Shown: positions 38,641-50,973 of the stretch, piece by piece
Position numbering within the stretch: the stretch's first letter is position 1
How the letters are laid out: every line of letters starts with the position of its first letter
Origin: Ricinus communis
Taxonomy: Eukaryota > Streptophyta > Magnoliopsida > Malpighiales > Euphorbiaceae
NCBI RefSeq assembly: GCF_019578655.1
Contig: NC_063257.1
Location: forward strand, 5,518,001 to 5,582,000
DNA: 64,000 nt
Direction: 5' to 3'
The notes under the pieces: generated by a model
What the model was told of the DNA's origin: nothing
The model's database searches: none
What the model saw: the letters and a program-made list of their open reading frames with translations, nothing else
Position numbers and translations under genes: made by a program

Positions 38641-40164
38641 TAGGATCTCCCTGTTATTGGTTAGGAACAAACATCAGGGCCTCCCATCTTTCAAGCACTT
38701 AATGGAGATGCTTCTGCAGCACATGCTCTTTTTGCTACACATTCTCTTTTGGCAAATCATCATTCTCTTTTTGCCGCACATGCTAACCATTAAAGGTTCA
38801 GCCAAAGCCTTCAATAACATACCTACATTTAAACCAGGAAACATTGTAACAACTCAATTTCAATTATTAAACTTTTGTAAGGTTGGAAAATAACAAATGC
38901 AAGAAATCAACATACAAAAAGAAAAAAACATGATTTTAATGAGTTAAGGAGAAGAGGGGAGTAGAAAAGATATTTCAAACAAGAATATCCAAGTATTTAG
39001 CGTATGTGGAGAACATAAGGAAACCAAAAATTGCAAAGTCATACATATTTAGAAAGCAGACAGTCAGAAACAGAGCTCCAAGGTGAAAGCCATTAGGAAG
39101 AAAATTTAAAACAAAAGGGCAAAGAAATGGGGGGAAAAGGAGGATGATTAAGTTCATGGATGACAAATGGTTTAGATTTTGTTGTTCTTCAAACTGATGT
39201 TTACAACAAATGAAGCCCTATGGGATGTATGCAGAACTCAGAAGGTGATTCTGAACCAATGCTTCAACCTCATTACAACATAGTTCTGAAGGTTTAACAT
39301 ACATACTGCCTACTTTTTCATTTTTCCAGCTGCCTGTCCTGCTACAATCCGTTTGGAAAGTCTAAAAATACATCAAATTTCAATTTAGTCAAATTCTCAC
39401 ATTTTCAAAAGCTCATATTTGCTAGAATTCAATTTTCTTTATTTTCTTAAAAAGGAAAACATTTCAAAATATATAAAATCATAACAAAGTGTTTTGATTA
39501 TAATTTATTCCAAACAAAGCCTCAAACATATTGACCTTTACAGTTGTAAGAAGTTAGCTTAAGGCAAAGGATCTGAATGCCAAAAAATTAACTGGTTTCT
39601 CACCTACAAGACCTTACTCCAAACCTAGAAATTCTAATAGCAATAATTAAATAATGAGAAGAAGAGCTAGTTGTCAAACCAACAAAATGCAAAATAGGAA
39701 GGAGGAAGAACAGAGAGGAGAAACGGAACACATGTAACCTTACTTCAAATGTACGATAAGAATACTCATATTCAGTACTTTTTCAAGAGGAAATGTATGA
39801 ATAAGCCAAAAGGAAAAAGAAATAAAAAGTCAACCCAGTTCTGATCTCAGACATTTCAAATAAGGAAAATTAAGTGATCCAATCCCTCTCTTATCATTTC
39901 TTATAAGAAACATCCTTATCTTTAAGAATTCAAGGCACTTCCAGAGGAATTTACAATTACCAAACTTCTAAACTACTTCAGCAAATATTAAAAAAAAAAG
40001 ACCTTGATTTTACCTTATATATAAGCCCGAGTGTCTGCATATCAACAATATCAACGACGCAATAGATGAACCAAGCAATCGAGGAATCCAACATTTGACA
40101 ACTCCATTTTATGAACATATTCTTCTATCTACCTCAGCCAAGAAATTATATTGCCAAGAGAGCT

Positions 40165-43100
40165 CTATTTAATTGCAGCAGAAGCTGACACTGCAGCAGC
40201 CTCTGCAATCAAGGAAATTGGTTGCCGAGCCTGTAAGCAAGCACCTATATCAAATGGGTGCAGTTCAGCACCATCAAAAATAAGGTTGACACCTGGAAGA
40301 ATCACTTCTTTACTATCAGCTTCATCAGGATCCAATTTTACAGTATTTGGCAGTGGGGTTTCTTCAATAGGCCTGGTGGCAGCCTCATATACTGGAGTTA
40401 AAGCATATGATCTGCATCAAATCAAATTTAGTTTTGATGGTTCTTGGGATCAATATATAGACTCGAAAGAGAAGATAACACAAAAGAGAAGAGTAAACAT
40501 AACAGACAAGAACATTAGCAGCTCATTTCTCATATTTTGGAAGTTTTGTTTTAAGAAGAAAAATAAAGCAATTAGATTCTGAAAGGGATCTGTTTTGTAC
40601 TACAAACTTCTTGATATTTTAACTTGTAATCCCTTTCCACATATTCCAAGCACTACAACTTTGGGTCCAAGTTGAAACTTGAGCTTCTTATTTACTAGTT
40701 ACTATGCACTCCTTCTTTGGCATCATTCAGTATAGTGCCCAGATTTATGCCAAAATAATGCATAGTTGCTATTGAAGCTCCATTCACAGGATAACCCATT
40801 GAAAAATTATCAGTTTGTAAGGTGAGATACAAGTAAATGGAAAGATAGTCAGCAATCATATATAGTTCATTAACGAAAGTAATTACTGAAGGTGAAATTG
40901 ATATATACAAACCTTAGAATGCTGCCATCAAAACTCAGAACTTCAGTCCGGCAACGCTGTCGGATAGCAAGTTTTAATCTTTGATGCTCGCTCAAGGCTC
41001 CTGAAATGGGAGAAGAAGGGTCTACAAGGGGATTCCATCTTCCGCTGGCATAGTTCATAAGCTGCCGAGATGAGTCCTTTGATCGCTCTTTCTGGTAAAG
41101 AAGTTTGGCAGCAGGACCTGTCGACTGATATTCTGCACAGATATCGCGCAACCTTTTTCTTAGGCCTTGCATTGCCTCATGATGCCCAGAAAAAGAGTCT
41201 GATTGAAGCAATTCTGATGATACAACTCTTCTACATATATTGTTGCATAATTTTGGGCTAAAAAGGGGCATCCCAAATTCAACACTTAATGGTACCCACT
41301 CAAATCTCTCATCATCAGGTGCAAAGTGGTCTGATTCTCTCTCATTAAAAAGTTTTAACATGCGAACATAACCAATTGTTGACAATCCCAACTTATTTGT
41401 CATCTGAGTTAACACAGAGTTCAATTTCAGATTTTCCTTCTCAGATAGAACCCGTTCATTCTCCAGGCAAGCAATTGAGCCATCAGAGTTGTTTAGGGGA
41501 AATGGTATATCCATAGTAATGACTCTTCCAGATTTATCAAGGTCATACCTACTGAGAGGCTGCACCAGGACAGCTGAGTACTTAAGAAGTGAATTTAAAC
41601 AATGCAAAAGCACGCCTCCTTTAACCAAATTCCCTTCAAACTTGCCTCCCAATCCTCCAATTGTAGAACCATCCCAAGACCAAATAAGAGCTTTCTCACA
41701 ACCAGCCAATGGTGCAGGAAGCAAGCGCAAACATTGTCCTTTCATCAGAACAACAGACAAAGGCCCACTGCCCACAGTTGAGTATAACACCAATTTCATC
41801 CATGGTGTCAAGGAAGAATGACAAGGAGGACCAAAATGGATGGGACCCTTTGGTCCAGGAAGAACTGCAGAATGAGGAAGAGGAATTATAGACACAGCAA
41901 TATCATAATCACGAAGAAATAGCCTATCTAAAGTTGCTGGGGCTAGAGCAGCCAAGCTTTCACAACGGAGAATATCCACACGATATTTCCTTTTCCTTCT
42001 CAAAGTTCCTCTTCCACCATCAGGCCCTTCAACAGGAACGAGTTTCTCATCAATCAGGATACCTTGATCCGACTTAGAAACCTCCCTTAAGGAATTACTG
42101 TCTTCAGTTAAAACAGCAGATGTTTCATCACCAGTAGTTCCAGAAACAGGTTCAGCCAGATTAGAATCATCCTGAGACATCCCTGAATTCATGGAATAAT
42201 CAATGTCTTCATAGGCACCAGAATTTTCAGATTTATCAGTCGATGAGATTCCAGCTACCAAAGAAACAGTGTCATCGTTGCTTGACGATAATGTGCCCAT
42301 CGTATTGCAAATTTCTTCCACTTGTGCATCGGTAGCAATTCCACCTGATAGGAGGCATTCCAGGATACAACGGAGGCTAAAGGCATGATTTGCAAATTCT
42401 TGCAATTCTCCCTCAAATTTTGCACCCTCTAATGTACTCAGATCCTTGCAAAGATCTGCAATGCTAGCATGACCTAATTTCCCTGCCTCATATAACGTTA
42501 CAGCATGAGATTTCAAGCCTGCAAAACACAAGAAACAACACTACTAATTACTAAATAAGATACAGAAACTACATAGCCTCGTCACAGCTATGACATAGAC
42601 ATTCACATCCAATATAGATACATAATAAAAAAAAAATTACTTAATCCATATTATTTGCATCAAGTTGCTCCCTCTATGAATTACAAAACTCTACTTCGAC
42701 TCTCTTGCAGTACTAATTATGATTAGCTGATTCCTGTCTGCATGGCTGATCCATTAATCTTGTTCTTGTTTTTTTTTTTTTTTAAATTCATTAAAAAAAG
42801 AAAAAGGAAAAGGAAAAAACGAAGAAGAAGAAAGAAAGGAGTTAAAGGAGGTCAAAACGTTAGGCACCTGGTGAAACAGATCCCATCATAAGATAGGATG
42901 TTATATTAGCATCAACAATAAAAGCAACACGAGTATGGCTAGAACGTGGCCCATAGTTTTCTATTCCAGAAGTATCTCCTTGTTGAGTAGTATCACCATC
43001 AATGAACATATTTGCTGAGCTTATACTAGCACGGGCGCCATCTTCTTCATCACTGAGAGAGCCAGGTATGCTTGTATCTTGAAGAATAGATCCTGGATCA

Positions 43101-46100
43101 ATCAATTTCTCTGCCCATCCCAGTCGGCAAGCAAAGGATGCAGCAGCCTGCAGTTGAGAAAGGTCGGCCTGCAATGTTGTTGCCAGCTCAGCAACAGTAG
43201 CATTCTCGCTAGAAACAACAAAAACTGCATAGAGTAACCTGAAAAATGGGTTTGCTTTCATAAGGATCGTAGTTGACTGCTAGTAAATAGCGACCGAAAA
43301 GAAAAAGGATATGTATCGTGATAACTGCCTTACTCCTCGATAGGATCTTCATAAGACTGATCCCTATTTGAAACAAACCCTTCAAGCCTGGAAACTGAAC
43401 AACAGAATATATTATATAATTACTTTGGAAATCAAAGAAGAAATGTGAAGCAAGAACGAATGAACTTTTAAAATTCATAATCAATAGATAACCATCATTC
43501 TGAAATCCCTTTGTTTAAAACATGTTTGAAAGCAGGAAAATATCTAACTTTCCAAACCAAGTTCCAGATTTCCAAACACAGCCATATGGCACAGTATCTA
43601 GGCATAATACTATTGTACATAATGCATCTCAAACTAGAGGGTTCAATATGCAACTGAGAAAAATTCCGTTGGCCTTCTATGCAAAACACATTTTGGCAAC
43701 TTTGAAATTGCAAAATTATGAGTGAAAAGAGATTGGAAAAACTATGAAGCATTCATCAGAAATTAATCAGAATACAAAGAAATTCAAGTGTAGCATAGAC
43801 CAAGAAGTTTCCAAACGCAAATGCTTACAATCAAGACATAATAGAGATAGTAGGAATAAATTCAATAACTGCCAAAGATATCAGATTCAAATATAATCTT
43901 TCTAATATAATTTAAAAAAAAAAAAAAAAATTGGTGCTTTCAACAATAAGGTCAGGGTAATCTAGAAAGTAAGTTTTCACAATAACTAGAGCACATAGAA
44001 TGTACCTTTGAAGCGGTCATCAGTGTAGACAGGCACATCAAAATAGATTAGTCCCCGTCGATATAAACCTTTCACAATCTCGGGATCAAATAGGATAAAT
44101 GCATTTGCTTCCTCCTTGCAAACTTTATCTATTGTTGCCATTTCTTCTTCTGAGAGTTTCTACATACCATGGAGGGGGAATAAGAAATTGCCATCATTCA
44201 CCCAAGATTGATCATTAAGCATCCAAATATATACATATATACAGTGTCGAATCCAAAAAGTTTTTGTTAGTGGGGTCAATATATACGCACATGTAAATAA
44301 AAGTAACGTAAAGTATTTTTAATATAGTCTTTTATTCTATATTTATATATAAGACTGCGTAAAAGACTTTGATATATAAATAGATAAAAATAAGATGGGC
44401 TATTATACAAAGATACATATATGGTGCATAACTTATAAGTTACCAAATAGACACAAGAGTTACATCTAATAATCATGTGGTATCATAATTCAAGTTTTGC
44501 ATATTATCAAGTTCTCATTTTCAAGACTACTATATCAAGATTAAGAAATTCACGAAAAATAAGAATTATGAAAGCAAACTTGCATATCAAATAAGCTAGC
44601 TATGATATTAATGTGATGTAAATGGTAAAGTAAGAGAGTTAGTCGGATAAGTCTTAAAAGGAGAGAGAGAGAAAGAGAGAGAAGAGATTTAAATTTAAAA
44701 GAATAACATGAACAAAATTAGAAGAGTTTGTTTTTTTTACTTTCTATTAGTAGATAAAGTAATTGGTTTTCCTGATTAAACAAAAAATAGATAATTCAAA
44801 TATTTGAGAGAAATTTAAATTATTTAGTGGGATATCTAAGAAATGAATGAGGGCAAATGCAATTCAAAAATAATGGGCCAAAGGTTAAAACCTGAGTGGG
44901 GACAGGTCTTAAATGTACTAATACATAACTGGGATTAAGGGGAGGCAGTGGGGGGATGGGGGCATTGAGGTTCCGCCATTGCATATACAACTTAACGATG
45001 CCGAAGCGAAAATAAGATCATGGGGCACACTTTGACTTAAGAAAGAAAAAAGAGAAAAAAAGGAACAGAGAAACCTCACCTTAAATTCTTCTAGGGTAAA
45101 GTTGACAAGACAGACTCCCCACCATGGCTCAATTGCAAAGTCGACGGGCTGTGTAGGTAGAAGTTCTTTGGCAATTGATTTGTTCAGCTTCCACATGATT
45201 TTCTGAATAACACCGCAAGAAGCCAATGATAGGTAAGATAACATAGACCCAACATTAATTAATATTTTTTTTATAGAATATGTAATCCTATGCAAGTGTA
45301 CATATACTTTAACCAGATGAGATTTTATGATAATGGATGTAAGTTTCTTTTTTTTTTTTTTTTTGCATGACTCATTTAATGTTAGATTACTGAGCAAAAA
45401 ATTGCTAAATTACAAGAGCTAAAAGTATATAATCAACTGATTATTACAAAAGATGTTTAAAAAAGAAAACTCATGCTGCCTAAGAAATGTGATACCCGAT
45501 GCCATTTACAGCAAACTGTTAATGCTAAAAGCCTAAAAACCATTACACTTATTGCTGTATTTCCTGATAACTATAAAGCATGTGAATATGGAAATTTGCA
45601 AAAGAGTTTGGCTCCATCCTCCCTTGTAGTCCCTACCCAATATTACACACACAGTTTGCCGGGATAAAGAAGAAAGTGCTTGGATTTGCTTTTCATTCTC
45701 AATTATCTTCTAAGTTACAGATGTTCCAGAATCCAACATACTGCGATTTTTAAGTTATAGTTATAGATAAATTGTAGGATATCTGAATAATTGCATATAT
45801 ACACGCATGCTTGTATGCAAATACACCCACATGAATCTTAAAGCATACATTTCATCTTACCCAGTACCTTAGATCTGCACTTGTTCATGATATCAATAAA
45901 TTCATTTCTCCCAATTCCTGTAAGCCGCAAAGCATCAGCAGCACTAAAATTTGGGATGCTATCATATGGTTGCTCTGCAAGCAGTATGAAATACACCAGA
46001 ATGAATGGAAGGTCATGTTTTAAAGCTCATAGTTGCAAGCTAGCAGGACTAACAATATATTGGTTAAGCATTGATGAACCATTCAGATTATATGAAAGAA

Positions 46101-47400
46101 AATAGTCCATTACCATTCTTCATGACCTCAAATATCATATCACAGTAATATCTGAAAGGTGATACCCTCATCACACGGCAAACATACTCTGCAAGGTGAT
46201 ATGGGAACAGCTGCAAGTAAAAGAACCAACAAATAAATTACTGGTACAACTTGAAGTGGAAACCCTCCCCTCAAATGATTATATGATAAATTACATGCCA
46301 CAGAGCTAAGTGCATATGTTCAACAACAGCATATCAAAGCATGTTCTAGATTGAACTGCTATCATATTCTGTGACCGAAGTTTCCAACAAATATTGTGCA
46401 ACTAAAGTTGGTCTAGAAGTTACAATATTACAAATTTCATACAATAAAAGCAAAATATCTGACTGCAGTTTGCTTTTGGGGAAAAAACAGAAAAGATGAA
46501 AAGAGAAAAATCAATGTTAGAATCCGAAAATCAACTACTTTCTAGATAATCTTTCAAAAGACAAAAGAGAATTAAGTGACTGTTTTAAATAAACATTAAA
46601 AAGTAGGCCAGTAGCATCAAGAAACCATTATAATCAAAGCAGGACATATTTATGTAGATATTTTTTTAATATTTTCTACACAACACGCACCGCCAGATTC
46701 TTTCGCAAGTAACGCATCATGTCTTCATAATATTCACCTTCTTTGCATACTTTCCGAGCAAAACAGGTGTTCCATTGAAGTCTTTTCTTTATACAATGTT
46801 CAACTATCCTGCAAAAAGTCACCAAGCAAGCAAAAGAAAGAGAAAAATAGAAATATTAAAACAAATTCAAGGGTATAAGAAAAGGTAAAAGCAAAAACTA
46901 ACTGAAGGGAGTTCGAGACTGCAGGCCCAAATTACCATTATAATTAGATCAAACTAAACTAAAGCATACATATGCAAGCTTAACAAAGATAAGTTTAGTT
47001 TTTAGAACAAGATTTAAGGATGACCGACAAGATATCGCCTTTTTTAGTCTCTGAACTTAGCAAAATAAAACTACAGCTATAAATAGAATCATGCTACAGT
47101 GATTCTTTAGCAGATATCAAAAGAAATAACATTCTCCTAACCTTATTGGCATAAATAACCAAAAAGAAGTACTACTATTTCTATTGCATACATCAGCAAT
47201 TTGAAATGCCAAAATAAGATGCCTAGAAGAAATGCCAATTAAAACAAGGTCAACTTAGGAAGGCAATCTAACCTTCTGTGCCACTCTTCTTTGGAAGTAA
47301 GAGTTGCTTGAAGCCTTTTCGGTAGATTCTCCCACGGACATTCCTCTTTTATCGCCTTCAAAATAAGCTGTTCCTCAATTGTCACTGGAACCCGCTGCAT
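40165..47400 (-). CDS. FAM91-family protein (FAM91A1 homolog), 10 exons, complete
   Basis: Exons in transcript order: 47400-47273, 46808-46691, 46210-46114, 45974-45868, 45202-45080, 44159-44006, 43394-43334, 43238-42868, 42518-40913, 40411-40165. They join in one frame for 1003 aa. The N-terminal FAM91 domain holds the conserved runs [37 protein letters not shown] and [11 protein letters not shown]; the C-terminal FAM91 domain is encoded mainly by the 1.6-kb exon 9. The animal homolog works with TBC1D23 as a tether for endosome-derived vesicles at the trans-Golgi; I know of no proven plant role, so trafficking is inference. The ATG at 47400 starts a conserved-looking N-terminus. A 5' UTR intron is suggested (acceptor before 47427, donor near 47957). 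The long intron 5 carries an hAT-like insertion. The unit lies head-to-head with the membrane-protein gene at 49220. Confidence 0.93.
44242..44981. mobile_element. Non-autonomous hAT-like DNA transposon in FAM91 intron 5
   Basis: The left end starts CAGTGTCGAATCC and the right end, reverse-complemented, starts CAATGGCGGAACC: 9 of the first 13 positions agree, forming terminal inverted repeats. The flanks are CATATATA (44234-44241) and CATATACA (44982-44989), an 8-bp target duplication with one mismatch, the length expected of hAT elements. The 740-bp element has no transposase-like coding sequence. It includes a GA-rich tract near 44661-44687 and a G-rich right end. It lies wholly inside the intron between exons 5 and 6. 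Confidence 0.6.
44661..44687. repeat. (GA)n-rich tract
   Basis: An imperfect GA dinucleotide tract inside the hAT-like element. Confidence 0.7.
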
Positions 47401-49219
47401 TTTGCCAAAATTCACTCAATTCTCTACCTGTAAAGCGATTAAATTACAAATTCATAATGTCAATCAGTACAAGCTCAATAAAAGCTTAACTTACACTTAA
47501 ACAAATAAAGCAAATCGACTGCCTAAAAAAGCTAAAATACATACACTCGCTAATACAACCCTTTTAAAATTATAGTCCCAAAACAAAGTATATCATCCAA
47601 CTTTTGCATTTAAATACACTAAATTCCAAACACATAAGTCACATTTAACAACTATAACATTCAAAATGAGCTTAATTACAGCATGAAACAAGCTAAAATG
47701 TATGTTTAACATGTTAGAAGAAGTAAATAAAAACAAAATTGAGCTTACAGAATGAAAATTAGATCAACAGACGTGAATGCATACAGATTTTAGTGCGCGC
47801 ATAAGAAATTAATAATGACAAGTATATAATGCCAAAATCGATCAATCCTATTAGCTTGGGATTCGGAAATGGAGAAGTGAAAAGTCTAATTGCCAGTAAA
47901 CAAGTATTATGGCGGATCGATTTGATCTGAGAGGAAAAATGAGAAGAGTCGAAGTACCAGATATATTAGCGATCAGCAGATCGAGCTAGGGTTTGAAGAG
48001 GGAACAAGATCTGAGAAAATGAGAATTAACAAATGCTTAAAGTTTAAGCCTGCATGCGTGTATCATTAGTATTATGCTTGTTTATGATCAGCTGTCACCC
48101 CTGGTTCAATCTTTTCAGTTGTTGAAATAAGAGCCGGTTTTTTTATTTTTTTAGTTTTGGGAACCCGTTACCGTCCGAGACAATGACCAGTGTCCTGTTA
48201 TTTTCTCTGCTTTGTCTTAAAAGATAGATAGGCAAAAGGTAGATAAACCATTCTCTAGAATTAACTATCAAATATTCAACATATCTTAAATAAGCTCTAA
48301 ATTTGTTAACATGCTTCAGTTAGATTCATAATTCAACTCTAAAACTTTCTATTGTCGGCGTTTAAGCATCGGTCAAGTGTGTAAATGGTGCTGAGAGAAC
48401 GAACAGTTGTCTAACAACTTATAAAAATTGATATTACATACTAATTCATTACTGTACAAGGTAAACGAAAGCAAAAATTAACAAATATATATATATATAA
48501 AGAATATATAGCGACTTTCAAATTTTAAATTCAACAATTGACGAGGCTTTTAGGAAAGAAAAAAAGTGTAATAATTCAGATAAAATTCTTTATGTTAAAT
48601 TTAAACATAATAGTAATAGGTTATTTTTGCTATCTATATATTTATTTTTAAAAGTGATGGTTAGAATTTTATTAAAAATTAATTTAATTAAATAATAAAT
48701 CTATAAATGTTAATAAACATTATTTATTATGTTTAACTTGAATATAAATTTTTTTAATTCTAATAGTTCATTTCAATATTATGTTCAAGTTGAACATGAA
48801 AGAATTTTAATCCTAATAGTTGATTTGATTTTTGTTATAGCTATTTTTACCCTCACTAACATACCGTCATTCATATATGCTGTTATGACATGACGATAAT
48901 GAGTTTAAGTATATAATAATAATATTTACTTTTATTTATTCTAGACTATAGATTATAGTCGTATAGTCGGTAGGCAAACGTGGACTTGGATGGTCGTCCT
49001 CTCAAACAAGTCGGTTTGGTCCTTTGGGGAGAGAGAGGTTTCAAGGAAGGCTTATAACCGAAACTACCTGTGAACCTTACTAGTGGGTTTCACTTCCTTT
49101 TCTTCTTCAAATACGCCTATATGCTCCAAAAAGGAGAGACGTAATCTTTTCTTATCTAATAGGCTGCACTTCCATCAAAAGGAACAAGAGCACTTGTCTT
49201 GTTGATCTGCTGAAGTAAA
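47401..49219. other. Divergent spacer: FAM91 leader and shared promoter region
   Basis: The minus-strand FAM91 gene and the plus-strand membrane-protein gene start from opposite ends of this 1.8 kb. The left part (47428-47957) is probably a 5' UTR intron of the FAM91 gene. The rest is AT-rich, with a short (AT)n run at about 48486-48498, and must contain both promoters. No gene is seen. Confidence 0.5.
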
Positions 49220-50132
49220 ATGGATTTACCTGGCCTTATCCTATCCGGTCTCATTTTCAACGGCCTTATAGTTGCTTTCAGTTTCCTTCTTATTCTTGTG
49301 CGAATTGCCGCCGAAAATCTCAGGCATAATTTGGTAATTATTAGAGCCATCACGTGTGTCCCTTTCTTTTCATCTTTTCCTTCTCATTTGAGCAAGCATG
49401 CTCTCGCCGGATTATTTCTCATTTGTTTCCCCAGCTAGAGTATCTCTCTCTATCCGGAAATAAATATGCCACTGTATATAAATAGGGTTAGCTATTTCTG
49501 TATATTCTCTTCAAAACATGTTTTAGCTGTATATGCATGCATTAAAAGTTTTTTGCACGTTAACTTATTATGTATTAGCATGTTTTTCTTTGCAGCCGTG
49601 GTGGTTAAGGTGGGACATAACTCTCTCAGCCGTTACCATCGCAGTTGAGAGTACAGCAGCAGCACTTGAGCAAACCTCTCCACATAAGTTGAAAACCGCA
49701 GAATATGGAATGCTTATGGCCGCCATATCTCTTCTCCTAGGCCTTGCAGATCTTGCTTACAAGAAGTACATGCAACACAGAAACAGAAAGGCGGACAAAG
49801 ATATCTCCCATGTTTATTTACAGTGGGATTTTGCTGATACTTTTGGCTTATTTTCCTCTATACTGACTCTTATAACTGCCGCCCTCAATTATCACTGGCT
49901 AAGCAGTGGCAAACGACAGCCATTAATACAGTTCTCAGTTATGCCTCTTGCCTTTTCTGTGTGCATCTTCTGCTCATGCGTTTTAAGGCGACCAGTTGAT
50001 CAGCCGACTTCTATTATGAGGTGTAGGCATTTGGGTCCCATCAATCTGGATGTAGAGTATGGAGGATACGGACCTACCCAATTGGTTCGCACAGTATGCC
50101 AAATAGGACAGATGCATCCACAGGAAGTTTAG
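49220..50132 (+). CDS. Plant membrane protein of unknown function, about four helices
   Basis: Two exons (49220-49333, 49596-50132) join in phase 0 to give 216 aa. Exon 1 codes for one hydrophobic segment (about residues 3-27). Exon 2 adds the segments at EYGMLMAAISLLLGLADLAY, FGLFSSILTLITAALNYHW and QFSVMPLAFSVCIFCSCVL, separated by Lys/Arg- and His-containing loops, so four membrane spans are likely. The soluble tail holds CRHLGPINLDVEYGG and ends QMHPQEV. I do not recognise a named domain, and no enzyme motif is visible. The ATG at 49220 is in a strong context (AAAATGGA) and opens directly into the first helix. It lies head-to-head with the FAM91-family gene. Confidence 0.8.
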
Positions 50133-50973
50133 ACTTGAAACATTAAGAGAAAGAAAATATGAGGTGGCACTGAGTTGTTTATTTTATTTGTTGTGTGGTT
50201 TAAGTGGATTCCAACATTAACTCAGAATAAAAATTTTAAAAAAATTTACTGCACTAAACTGCAGAATGTAAAAAAGTAAATAAATCCCTCCCTTTTAACA
50301 ATTGAAAAATCTCCATGAACAAAATGTTTAATCATTTCACCGGCTTATAAATCTTCTTGTTTTATAAAAGAGGATGCTCAGCTTCGACATAAATCAAACA
50401 TTTTCATTTTAGAAAAAATAATAACTTACATCTCTTTCCAAAAACATTTTTTAAATATATATATATACTTTAATAATAGATGAATTATATATGTTTAATT
50501 ATTTACAATTAATAAATTTTTATTATCTATTTAATATATAAATAATAATATATATCTGTAATTAGATAATTTTCTTGAACACAAGAAAATAAATTAAATT
50601 ATGGCAAACCGTTTTAATTGAACATTAGAGTACAAAGAAAAAGAAAAAGACACAAGCACTCAAAAACTTCTGGTTATAATAAAAAAAAAAATGGAAGATA
50701 CAAAAATTAACCATTCAGGAAGCGTGTACGTACATAATTGCAGACAACATAATTTTCCTTAATTTTATTGGAATTATTCAATTATTCCAATCAGCACATC
50801 CATGAAACTTTAAACAAGAGGAGAAAAGGAAATGGTAAAATTAATAAAACAAAAGCATTTATTTTTTATTTTTGTAGATTTCTCCAACCTAGAGTTCGTA
50901 TAGTTTTTCCACCTTAAAATGGGAGTTTCTTTTTCCTTTGGGTACATGAGGTGCTATTGGGAGGTAGTATTGG
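50133..50973. other. Spacer with converging gene ends
   Basis: The 3' flanks of the membrane-protein gene and of the first WAK gene meet here. It is AT-rich and no gene is visible. Bases just left of 50974 still match the coding tail of the second WAK gene (see the truncation finding). Confidence 0.55.

Larger units (their letters stand above)
37213..40164. other. Spacer between FAM91-family gene and ISA3
   Basis: The right edge is the 3' flank of the FAM91-family gene and the left edge is the ISA3 promoter and leader. It holds a pair of G-boxes, a poly(T) run near 37780-37798 and a decayed LINE-type fragment near 38270-38640. I see no intact gene; the plus-strand open frame at 38630-38893 is not supported. 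Confidence 0.5.

Noticed and set aside
38630..38893. 87-residue plus-strand frame with Leu/Ile-rich repeats
   Set aside because: The repetition of CACATGCTCTTTTTGC-like words explains the hydrophobic bias; no start context or homology is recognisable.
44918..45397. 159-residue minus-strand frame
   Set aside because: It merges FAM91 exon 5 with flanking intron and part of the hAT-like element, reading through splice sites. Only 45080-45202 is exon.
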